A stretch of DNA of 64,000 bases from Narthecium ossifragum (lineage: Eukaryota > Streptophyta > Magnoliopsida > Dioscoreales > Nartheciaceae). The DNA lies in assembly GCA_963920575.1 (NCBI GenBank), contig OY986970.1:20839274-20903273 (forward strand), written 5' to 3'. Positions 22,887 to 34,800 of the stretch are shown piece by piece. The notes under the pieces are model-generated. The model was not told the DNA's origin, did no database searches, and was given only the letters and a program-made list of their open reading frames with translations. The position numbers and the translations under genes were made by a program. How positions within the stretch are numbered: position 1 is the first letter of the stretch; the number at the start of each line of letters is the position of its first letter.

Positions 22887-25800
22887 TATAGTTTGTGATT
22901 GCTTTATCGCTTCATGGGTAACCGGGGGAGTGACGACCCCCGGGAATGTTTAGTATAAATGGGCTGAGAGTGTGTCCTGCATGCTTAGTATAGATCTACT
23001 GCTTTGATTAATAGCCCTACTGATTGCCGACGTGTGCAGGGGGCATAACCCGTTGTATTGGTAGAATACATATCTTGTATTGTGTGCCTTGTTGGCTTGG
23101 CCGGGGTTGTATCCCATTGTAGCAATTTCGGTTGACGGCTGCGGACGCCGTTGTAATGCCGAAATTGGCTCGATTGCTATTGTCGCTTGGTTGTTGACAA
23201 GTTACCTGCGGGGTAACTGTGGAATCTTAGTCTGTCAGGTGCAAGAGAGCACTAAAGACTATTGTATATCTGTGTTTATCGCTTTTCTCTAATCGTCGTA
23301 TTGTTAGCATAACTTATATGTATTTGAGAGCCTTGCTATGCTCACCCCTTTGGCTAGCTAGAGGCTATGCCTAGCCCTGTATAATTGATGTCATCTTGTT
23401 GCATGGTTATATCTCTTTATCTGTGCCTGAGCATTGCATGCATCTTGTTTACATTAGAGCATAAGGCTAGGGTGCGGGTGAATAGGGTCTTCGCCGATCC
23501 GAGGCTCTCGGGTAGCTCGGATCTAGCTCTAGGACCGTGACTGGGTAGCAAGGACTAGGGCGTGATTGTTATGTCAAATTTCTGTATTCTCGAGGATGGG
23601 TGTAGTTGGCTATAATCATATTGTTTTTGAGATTTAGAGGTCGTGTTGTTTCTCCAAGGCCAAGTGCTAAGGATGGTTGTTGATGTGATCCCGACGTGGA
23701 TCCCCAAGGCATGGGAATCCTGTTTGGGTAAGGGTGATCCTGCATGTTACTGTTCCGTAGCCTCCTGATAACTTGTTCATGAGAGAGGTTTCATGGCAGG
23801 AGCCCTTGAGACATCGATAGGGGTTGTGGGACCCTGTAGGATTCCTTAGGCTTAGGCGGAGAGACATCACAGTTATTGTTTTCCTCCCTTCAGTGTGCCG
23901 TAGAGTACAACCCTACTGAGCTTATTGCTCACTCCTACCCGAGCTGCGTTTGCAGGTGCAGGCGTCGACTCTTCCTCGGTGGTTCCAGCTGGATCAGGTC
24001 TTGGCGGCGAGTCGACTTCCGGAGGCATTTGAGGTCTTAGAGGGACAGATGTATATTTTGGCAGTTTATATTTAAAGTTACCTTTTGAGTATGATGTATT
24101 TAACGTTTAATATATGAAATCATGTTCCCTCTTTTAATTGAGTTTTATTCCGCAATGTAATCTTTAGTTCTACCTTTATGCCCTTGGAAGTCTTTAAGTT
24201 CAAATTTATTCCGCTTTGTGTATCTGTCGCACAGTATCGGATGTAAATAGTGTAGGTTTCCCCTCATGCCTCGGCCCGGATGGGTTTTCTGGGTCGGGGT
24301 GTGACAATACATACCCTAGTTGGCAATTCGAAAGTTATCAACCTACTAATGTTCAACCATGGAACATAGAAAAAACGAATCAAAATTTTGCACCCAATTT
24401 TGAACAGCAATATCTTCCACAAGCACCTTCTGACCCGGCTTTCGACACAATCATAACTATACTTGGCAATATGACTGCCAACATCAATGCTAAGATGGAA
24501 AAAATCGAAAGTGATGTTGACTCTAATGCTCAATCAATTAAGAAAATAGAGACATAGATAAAACAACTAGCCTACATGGTTGATTTGTATTATGAGAATG
24601 AGGATTATGTGAATGATTCTATTCCTCTTATTAATGATGACAATGCTTGTGATGCTTATCATTCTAATGATAATGATGCATGCTATAATGCTTGTGATAC
24701 TTTGCCAATTCATGATGCTATTGATAATGTTTTGCCTGCTGCTGAAAATGAAATTTATGAATGCTACCTGGTTTTACATTCTGGGCCTTATATGTATTTC
24801 AGTCATTCTTATGAAGCAAGTCTTTTTGATGATAGTAGTGATGAGGGTTGTTATGTTAAAATACTGATTGTTCATGATGAGTTGAATGATGATAATATGT
24901 CTATTTATAATGATCATAATGAGGATGAGCATATTAGTGAGACCCCCTGTCGGGAATCTCAAGTTGAACTTCTACATGATGAGTTGAATGATGATAATGT
25001 GCCTATTAGTGATAAACATAATGAGGATGAGAATGTTAGCAATATTCCTTGAATAGAGCCTCAGTTTGAGATTCTACCTTTAATATCATCTCCATTAGTT
25101 GAACTTTGTGAGGAGGAGAACCCTGTTATGAGTGAAGACCATGCCAATTCCTATCGTCCATTCATCAAAGATCGTATCAAAATTTCCAGTTCTATGCATA
25201 TTTTATTTGCTAAGGACTTCTTTTTATTCTTTGATGAATCATGTTTCATTACCTTCATCATGATTGGGGCCATGTATTTCATCACATGGAACCATCAGCC
25301 TCCTAAATCTTGTTTCGGGAGCGTCTAGCGAAAGACTTAAAACTACGCTCTTGCTGGGAGGCAATCCAGTTTTTAGGAGTTTTTATTAATTTTTAGGATT
25401 TTTCCTGATTTTTAGGAGTATTCCCTATTTTGTTTAGAATTTTTCCCCAATTTTTCTTCTTTTTTCAAAATTTTGGCCAATTTTCGTTTGGATTTTTCTC
25501 CCTCCTCCTGATCGGCTAACCTGCAAGACGGGACATCATCATCCCGGCTCCGCTACAACTCAAACGGCTCGTCCCCGAGCCGCTGACCTCCGTCACCTCT
25601 CAAGCCCGCTCCGGCCATCCCCGCCCCTCCAAACCTTCACCTAGACCTCCGCCATCCTCCTTACTACCAATCTCTGCCTCCTCCGCCCTCATCCCTCTCT
25701 CCTACGACGCCGGTGAACCTCTCCGCCTTCCCAAGCCACCGTCGTCGTTCCCGTCATCCATGGCCGACCACCGCCTTGTACAACCTCCAGAACCTTCCCC

Positions 25801-28800
25801 GGGTAGTCATGATCCTTCTGCCACCATCAAAATCCTTCCTTGCTGGTTGGATCACCAGAATCAAACTCTGGTGAACTATACCTCGTCATCCCACTCCAAT
25901 CCACCCCTTTTCGACCCCAATCCTTTGATAAAACCCCACAGGAGTCGTCACAGATCCCCTACGATCCTTCCTTCACTATCCCCTACCTTCGTTGATGTCT
26001 GGATCGTCGGAATCCAATTTCGGCAATTATCTTCCTCTGCGCCGGCCACCTGTAATCTCGCACCCGGGAGCAACCAATCATCGATCAGACACCGTAGGTA
26101 GACTCCTTGAGCTTCCACGATTCCATCCCTACCATCCCCGTCCTCCGTCGACGTCGTTTCACCATCGATCCACCGCTGGCGAGCTCTCGATCTTCAATCA
26201 GGATGATATTATGGATATTGACTATTTTGGGTGTTGTGCATGGATAATTCCTTGTATTTTAATTTTTTCTTGTTTATATTTTAACTTATGTGGATCAATA
26301 GTTGTACAGGACCCGTATTCCATATATACAAAGGAGACTCTACCGAAATTTTTATAATTTTTATGCCTTTTAGCTATTTTTGTTATATTTTCAATGCAAT
26401 TTTCTTTGATCTTTTGGAAAGGTATTTTTCTAGCATGTGTTCCTTTGGAAATCATTAACGGGCAAATTATGCACATCTTCTATATCGATCATAGGGTTAT
26501 TTTTATTTTTCATATAACATGGTGATTTTTACGGCTTCAGTCTTTTCTTATCTTTCTAGAGACATGACTTTCAGACAGGACGACGTATCCTTATGGTCGA
26601 CGGTGCGGTCTGCGTAATGCGAGAGAGGACATTTTTGCACGCTATTATGGTTATCTTTACCCTTTATTTCTTGATTTATTTTTATGACTTAGTGTAATTA
26701 GGGACAATTACATTTAAGTTGGGGGTAGCATTCATAAATTTCATGCTAATATATTTTTTTCTGATAACCGATATTATACACCCTTGAGCTATGTCATGAG
26801 AATGAAATTATGATATTTATTGATAAAAGATGATTGATTTAGAAATATATTTTATGATTTATTCTGATCTCATATGTGATATAAGAACTAGCTAAATCTT
26901 TGCTATGCATGATATTCTTTCTATACTTCAATACTTTTGCCATGAATTAAGGATGCCTTGACGCATCCTAATTCACGTGTTCACTTCCACATGTTGATGA
27001 GTTGAGATTAGATTCTAAGTATGATATTATCATAGAATTATGATCTTATGCCATGTTACATGAAAGTATGCAATTGGAAAAAAAGGAGCTTTATATGACA
27101 AAGGGTTTCATACTTAGTAGCCGGGCAATGTGCCTAACAAGGTGTGTTGTTCGCGTAAAACAATTAAAATTACTGAAAAAATGACTAGTTATGATTTGTA
27201 GCATTCATGGTTTGAGCATTAAAATCTGAAGGGTGTTCTACACTTAGTGCCCTAAAGTCGTTTGGTTTGGGAGTCACTGGCTTGAACCTCGTTACATAGA
27301 CCATGAAGAAAGCTTAAGAAATCATAACATTGCACATGTCATATAAAAAAAATAAAATAAAAAAGAAGATTGCAAAGTGGTGAATGAAAATATGTACTTG
27401 GCAAAGTTCCTATTCATATACATGAGTGTTAAAGTTGTTCTTAATTGTGGTTAAATATGTTGAAGTGTTGAAAAGGTATTTGGCATGCTTTAATTTGCTA
27501 TTATTTTATCTTGCAATAGGTAGAAGAATAAATTCATGGGTATGATTTCTATTTTAAGCATTGGAATTGATGAGTATTGTGATTGATTTCTAATGATATA
27601 AGCAAGGGTTGTATAGATGTTTGTGGGTGTCATCCCTTAAAACCCTCGGGAGACTATAACTCATCTACTGGGGTAACACAGTAGTTTAAAGGCTTGTTGC
27701 ATATGCTAAATGCAATCGTGAGACATACGAAAGTGGCTAGTTAGATTTATTACTGTCTTTTTATCTTTTCTTTGCTCGAGGATTAGCAAAGTGTAAGTTG
27801 GCGGGTGTGATGAGACATGAATTATGCATAACTAAACCCCTTAAATTACCTTTGTTAGGCATAGAGTATGTGTATTTGATATCTTATTGTTTGATTTCAG
27901 GTTTAAGGAGGATTTGAGGAGAAATACAAGAAATTCGGCCAAAAATCATTAAATTCTGCAAAAAGACTGCTTCGTCACTGTTTGGAAATAAATCACCAGA
28001 AATTTTACAGAACTTCAAATATACTGAAATTTTAGGATACTTAAGAAGACTTCAAGAGCTACAACTTTTATGTTGAAGACTTTGTGCGATTTCGTATACA
28101 TTGGCGCCAATTTTGATCAAAGTTGGATCTATGAAAGCTGAAATTTGAGAAAGGTTGAAATTAATTAATGATGTGGCAGTGAAGCTCCAGTCAAACCGAC
28201 TGGAGCGAGGGATCGGTTTTGAGTCCGATCAGTCGCTCGGATGACGTCATGAGTATAGAATTTAGGAAAATTAGAGTTTAAGTTTAAATTATAACTCCTA
28301 ATTAGAGGATTAAGGGTTTCTATTATAAAAAGGGGTTATTTCGGTCGAAAATTATCATCTTTGGACCACTTTTGGAGGAGAAGGCTAGGGTTTTGAAGAT
28401 GGAGATCTTTCCGCGGGGATCGATGGCTTCCTTCCCAATACCTATGCATCTTTTCCCGAAGATTAGTAACTAATTCTTAAACTTAGGGATATCATGAAAC
28501 CCTAGTGTAACTTTTGATTTTCTTTGGTTTGATTATTGTAAACTTCTTCTCAACATGATCTCATAAATATAGTTTTAATGATTAGAGATTTCATGGAACA
28601 GAGTTCTTTTGAAGTATTTTCAGTCGTATAAGCTTTATGTGATTGTTTATATAGATTTATGAGATGGTTTTCATGTTGTTTTTGTTTACCTTTGAGATAA
28701 GCTATGCTAAGCGAAAATAGATTGTGCCAAGGTCATTAGGAGTAGTATAATTTAAGGTAATGGTAGGACGAAAGACAGTCTATGCCAAGCAAAGATAGTT

Positions 28801-31800
28801 TATGCCGTTGGAAACTTAAAATATTATTTTAGGGATTCATGTAAGCTTGTAGCCGCATGATCTATAATATTGAGAGAAGTGAGCAAGAGGATAACTAGAG
28901 AAGATTGAAGGTGAAGCTATGGTGGATTGAGTAATCCCTAAGTAATTCATAACTTGGTTCAAATCCCGATCACTTTACTTGCTTTCTTAGATAATTTTTA
29001 GATAATTCAACCCACCTTTTGATTGCTCCGCTTAGGAATCAGTTTCGAGAATTGATTTTACTTTCCAACGTTTTCCCTGTGGATCGACTCCGAACTTCAC
29101 CACTAGTCTACTCCTTAAGATAGTGATAGAATAAGGGTAATATTTTGATTGAAGTTTGTTGCGCTTTAACGACACGTTTGCATTAGATCAGTGGTGCACA
29201 ATGTTGATCCTAACCTTATTTTGATGATGCCAATATACATTAAATGATAAAATATATATTTAATATTTATTACCTCTTTAATTGGAAGTTTTAAATTCAA
29301 TATTTGAGTTATTATTGTACTGACGGTCGATGCATGGATCGACCGTGGAATATGATGATGGAAAGTGAAGAGGCGACGGTCGATCAGAGCATCGACCCTG
29401 AGAAGCATTTGTCACAACATAGGCTAAAGGTCGATCTGGCGGTCGATGGGTGGATAGACCACGGCTCGTGAAGGCTGAGTTTTTGTACCTGACGATCAAT
29501 GTGACAAACGATGCATGGATCGATCGCCAACAACGCGTAGATTATAAAACTAGCCGTTGGAGAGTTGGAGGTGCTTGTTGAGCTGGTTGAAGGCCTGATA
29601 TAAGTAGTGTTTTGTTGTAAACTTATCAGAACTATTATTGATATTTTTTAGATCATTTGAGCATATCGAAGAAAGAGTTTACTACTCATTTCCTTTGAGC
29701 TACAACTTTTATAAATCTTTTTCGAGTGTGAAGAAGTACATTGAGAGTAATCCAACAGCTGTTGGCCATGATTGTAAGGTTACCATGCACCCGGAAGCTT
29801 GGAGAAAAAGCTTGTAAAGATTTACAAGTAGTGGAACCTCAAGGAGTACCTTGAGAGAAGTGGACGTAGACAAAGAGTTGGGTCGAACCACTATAAAATC
29901 GGTGCTATCTCTCTAACCCTTCTTTCATATATTATTGCATGCTAATTTACTTTTGTTTCATCTCATTTATAAGCATTTAAGATCTTCTCTACTTGATTTT
30001 TTTCATTAATCTAGTTTTTCAAAAAGAGTTCAATTCACCCCTCCCCCCTCTTGGACCTTCAATTGGTATCAGAGCTAAGTCTCTATTTTAATGGTGTAAC
30101 AACCCTTAGAGGATCCAATCTAGAGATCGAAAACGTAGAGGGACAAGCTACCAATATGCCACCATACTTCAATGGATCGAACTATACATATTGGAAGACC
30201 AAGATGATATATTCATTCAATCATTGGATTATGAAGCTTGGTTGGTAATAGAGGATGAACCCTATGTCCCTATGAAAATAGTTAAAGGTAAAGAAGTCCC
30301 AAAAACAAAGAGTGACTACACCCCAATCGATCTCGAAAACCATCAAACAAATGCCAAGGCCAAAAGCTTTCTATTTTATGCCGTTAGCCCTAGTGAATTC
30401 AATAGTGTCTCTACATGAAAATTAGCTCCAAGGCCAAAAGCTTTCTATTTTATGCACTTAGCCCTAGTGAATTCAATAGTGTCTCTACATGCAAATCAGC
30501 ATAAGAGATATAGGACAAGCTTGAGGTTACATACGAAAGAACTAGCCGAGTTAAAGAGTCTAGAATTAGTATGCTTGTACATGAGTATGAACTCTTTTGC
30601 ATGATGAATGATGAACCATTGGTGAGACGTTTACACGTTTTACTAGCATATTTAATGTGCTTGAATCTCTTGGAAGAGTTTATGCTAACGATGAAGTTGT
30701 GAGAAAGATACTTAGGTGTCTGCTGAAGTCATGGGATCCTAAAGTGACGGCGATTGAAGAAGCCAAGGATCTATCCAAGTTGTCACTCGATGAGCTCATG
30801 GATTCCTTCATGACCTATGATATGAACTTGAAGAGAAAGAACGAAGAAGGAGATAAAAAGAAGAAGGGGGTTGCTTTCAAGTCATCTAGCAAAGACTCAT
30901 CCGTTTCAAGTGAAGGAGATGACGATGAAGAATTGACGATGATATCAAGAAGAATTCAAAAGATCTTCAAGCGCCAAGGAGGAAAGAAATTCTTCAAGAA
31001 GAACTTCCCCAAAGGTGAAAAATACAATGCTACTTCTTCTAACTCAAATGAAATCATATGTTATGAGTGTAGGGAGCCCAAACACATCAAGTTTAATTTT
31101 CCTCAACTCAAGAAGCCTTCAAACAAAGAGTTCAAGAAAAAGAAAGCAATGATGGCTACTTGGGGAGAAAGTGATGTGGAGACCTCATCCGATGAAGAAG
31201 AATAAGAGGTAGCCAACATATGCTTAATAGCACACGGATATGAGGAAGAAGAGGAAAATGAGGTAGAAGATGAACTTGCATTTGAAGAACTTTTTGATGC
31301 TTACCATGCTTTAGGAAATGACTTCAAGTTCCTTAAAAAGAAATATTATGCTACATGCAAGGACTTGAAGATATTAGAGGAAGAGAAACTGGATGTCATG
31401 CATAGGATTGACATATTAGAAAAGGAGAACAAATGCATGCTAGGAAGGACATCTAGTGTTGACCATGCTAAACTTGAGAAGGAACTCAAGGACACTCAAT
31501 TTGAATGTATCACATTGAAAAACACTACTAATGATATGAAAAAGGCACTCATCACTTTAAGGAAATCGAAGAGAGATCTCACTCTTTAGGTTGATGACTT
31601 AAAGATCACTCTATCAAAATTCTTGAAGAGTAGAGTCAAACTTGATGAGATCCTTGATAGCCAAAGGAGCTCCTTAAACAAGGAATTGGCTATAATCCTA
31701 GGAAGATGAACAACTAAAAGAAGACTAACTTTGTTAAAACTTCTTCTCAACCTCCTAAGGTAGCACAAGCACTCACTTGTCACTATTATTGCAAGGTAGG

Positions 31801-34800
31801 TCACATTGCACTTAGTTGTTATCTCATGAAACATGCTAGTGCTAAAACCTTTTGGACACCTAACATTGCTACGTCTACTTGTGTTTCTAGAACTAATGCT
31901 AAAGGACCCAAAAAGATTTGGGTACCAAAAATCAAGACTTGAGTTTGATTTGTAGGAGTGCTTGAGATCCAAGATCAAAACAAATTCAAAAGCCAAACGA
32001 TGGTACCTTGATAGTAGTTGCTCAAGACACATGACGGGAGAAAGGAGCATGTTCTTAACCTTTCAATTCAAAGATGGAGGAATGGTGATCTTTGGAGACA
32101 ATGCAAAAGAAAAAATAATTGGCATTGTCAATATTCGTAAAACCTCTTCCACTATTATTGAAAATGTTCTTTTGGTCGAAAGTTTGAAACATAATTTGCT
32201 TAGCATCAGTCAATTATGTGATAGAGGTAAGAAAGTTATTTTTGAAGATTCAAAATGCTATGTTAAGAATGGTATTAGTGATAAAACCATACTAGTTGGT
32301 CATCGTGATGGTAATGTTTATACATTTTATCTTAATGATCTTGTTTGTCATGATGATAATGCCTTAATGCTTTAAATGATAATTCTTGGTTATGGCATAG
32401 GATACTTGGACATACTCACATGGATTTAATTTCCAAACTCTCTCGAAAAGACCTTGTTTTTGGATTTCCCAAGATCAATTTCGAGAAAGATAAGATTTGT
32501 GATGCATGTCAAAGAGGAAAACAAGTAAAATCCTCTTTCAAGACTAAAGATGTAGTTTCCACCACAAGAGCATTAGAACTCATTCATATGGACCTTTTTG
32601 GACCTACTAAACCAACTAGCTTAGGTGGTACCTCATATGGTTTTCTTTTAGTAGATGACTACACTAGATACACATGGGTGATTTTCCTTGCACACAAAGA
32701 TGAAGTCTTTGAGGAATTCACCAACTTTTGTAGAAGAGTCCAAAATAAGAAAGGTATTTTCATTACATGCATTAGAATTGACCATGGAGGAGAATTCAAG
32801 AACTCATATCTAGATAAGTTTTGCATAGACAACGGGATTTTCCATAACTTCTAATCACCTAGAACACCTCAACAAAATGGTGTTGTTGAAAGGAAAAATC
32901 GGACCCTACAAGATATGGCTAGAACTCTATTATATGAGAATAATCTTCCTAAGTACTTTTGGGCCGAAGCGATTAATATTTCTTGCCATGTGATCAATAG
33001 AGTAACTTTGAGACCTATTTTGAAGAAAACCCCCTATGAGCTTTGGAAAGGAAGAATTCTGAATATTAGTTACTTTAGAGCTTTTGGTTGCAAGTGCTTT
33101 GTCTTGAACAATGGCAAGGATAATTTTGAAAAATTTGATGCTAGATCTGATGAAGGAGTTTTTCTTGGATACTCGGAGAGAAGCAAAAGTTATAGATTCT
33201 TCAATTAAAGGACCTTGGTGGTTAAAGAATCAATGCATGTTACATTTGATGAAATGATTATAGGTCCTAGTAAAATTGATGACGAAGATGATGAAATTCC
33301 TAATGACAAATCAAAAGATGTAGTAGATGAGACCCAAAATGATGTTAAAGAATTAAATGATAGATTTAAAGAATCCCTTGAAATTACTCCTAATGATCAA
33401 CATCATGATTTGCCAAAAGATTGGAAATATGCATCCTCACACCCAAAGGATTTGATCATTGGTGAACCATTAAAAGGAATCCAAAGTAGAACTTCATTAA
33501 GTGCATGTGCCAATCTAGCCTTCCTATCTCAACTTGAACCCAAAACGATTGAAGAAGCACTAGAGGATGATCATAGGATCTTAGCAATGCAAGAAGATTT
33601 GAATCAATTTGAAAGAAATGAAGTTTAGAATTTGGTACTAGACCTTATGATCATCCCATCATTGGTACTAAATGGGTGTTTAGATATAAAACGGATGAAT
33701 CAAGAATAATTACAAGGAATAAGGCTAGACTAGTTGTAAAAGGCTTCAATCAACAAGAAGGAATTGATTTTGATGATACTTTTGCACCGGTAGCTAGATT
33801 TGAGGCAATAAGACTACTTTTAGCTTTTGCATCTTACAAAGATTTCAAATTATATCAAATGGATATCAAAAGTGTATTTTTGAATGGTTTCTTAAAGAAA
33901 AAAGTCTATGTTGAACAACCCCCGGTTTTGAGGATCACAAGTTAGGGGATCATGTTTTCAAACTCACTAAAGCCTTGTATGGTTTGAAATAAGCTCCTAA
34001 AGCTTGGTATGAAAGGCTCAGCAACATCTTGATGGATAATGATTTTTATAGAGGAAAGATTGATACTACTCTTTTTTACAAAATCAAAAAGAGAGGACCT
34101 TTTATTAGTTCAAATTTATGTGGATGATATCATCTTTGGATCCTCTAATGAAATGCTTTATGAAGAATTTGCCTCTTTGTATGCAAAGTGAATTTGAAAT
34201 GAGTTTGATGGGTGAACTCAATTATTTTCTTGGTTTACAAATCATGCGAATTCGAGTAGGGATCTTTGTTAGTCAACCCAAATACACTAAAGACCTACTC
34301 AAAAAGTATGATTTTGTCCAATCAAAAATTTATAGAACCCCCATGTGTACAACACTCAAATTAGACAAAGATGAAGAGAGGAAACCCGTTGATCGAACAC
34401 TTTATAGAGGGATGATTGGTTCTTTACTTTATTTGACCGCTAGTAGACCGGACGTCATGTTTAGTGTTTGCCTTTGTGCTAGATATCAATCTTGTCCTAA
34501 GGAATCTGATTTGGTTGCAGTCAAGAGGATATTTAGATATCTATTAGGAACCCAAAACTATGATTTGTGGTATCATCGAAGATCATCTTTTGATCTAATT
34601 GGTTACTCTGATACGGCTTTTGTCGGATGTAGGCTTGATAGAAAAAGCACAAGTGGTACATATCACTTTCTTGGTCATGTACTTGTTTCTTGGTTCAACA
34701 AGAAGCAAAATTCAGTTGCTTTATCCACCGCCGAAGTTGAATACATTGCTGCGGGTAGTTGTTGGGCACAATAACTTTTGATGAAAATGCAATTAGTAGA

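Larger units (their letters stand above)
13572..24306 (+). mobile_element. C1: solo LTR of a Del/Tekay-like gypsy element, split by B1
   Basis: Starts TGTGAGGACCCGTACC, ends GTCGGGGTGTGACA, TSD ATATA (13567-13571) versus ATACA (24307-24311). Own sequence is 13572-14609 plus 22345-24306, 3000 bp, without coding capacity, PBS or PPT, so it reads as one long LTR left by recombination. The termini and length fit the chromovirus Tekay/Del type, an assignment by resemblance. A TATA-like CTATTTAAG lies at 13861. It interrupts the ORF of element A in frame. Confidence 0.8.
13416..25328 (+). pseudogene. ORF of element A, split by C1
   Basis: The ATG at 13416 follows a leader ending TCTTGCAGAC, which looks like a 3' splice site. 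Codons run to 13571, then, after removal of C1 and one TSD copy, continue in the same frame at 24312 (HI then [11 protein letters not shown]) to 25328: about 390 codons. The N-terminus is Tyr/Ser/Pro-rich; the middle is a short coiled-coil-like stretch ([17 protein letters not shown]); the rest is very acidic, with a duplicated HDELNDDN...HNEDE block. In-frame stops: TAG at 24555 (likely CAG) and TGA at about 25050 (likely TGG). It resembles the gag end of Athila-type elements, but no defined domain can be assigned. Confidence 0.65.
11651..29190 (+). mobile_element. Element A: gypsy-like non-autonomous LTR element (LARD type)
   Basis: LTRs 11651-13048 and 27808-29190, perfect 5-bp TSD GTGGT (11646-11650 and 29191-29195), PBS TGGCGCCGTTGCCGGGGA, and a PPT before the 3' LTR. 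Own length is about 6.8 kb once C1 is removed. It holds one degraded ORF of about 390 codons and a long untranslated 3' part; no protease, RT, RNase H or integrase was seen. The PBS and 3' layout place it near the Athila/Tat gypsy group, so it would need a helper element. Confidence 0.88.

Noticed and set aside
22750..22953. Open frame with long Ile-Tyr alternation
   Set aside because: Direct translation of the (AT)n microsatellite within C1.
13572..24306. C1 as a complete small retrotransposon
   Set aside because: No PBS, PPT or internal LTR boundary can be found in its 3000 bp of own sequence; a solo LTR explains it better.
25760..26357. Pro/Ser/His-rich open frames as a captured host gene
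   Set aside because: C-rich 3' region of element A; no recognisable domain and overlapping frames. Capture of a host fragment is possible but unsupported.
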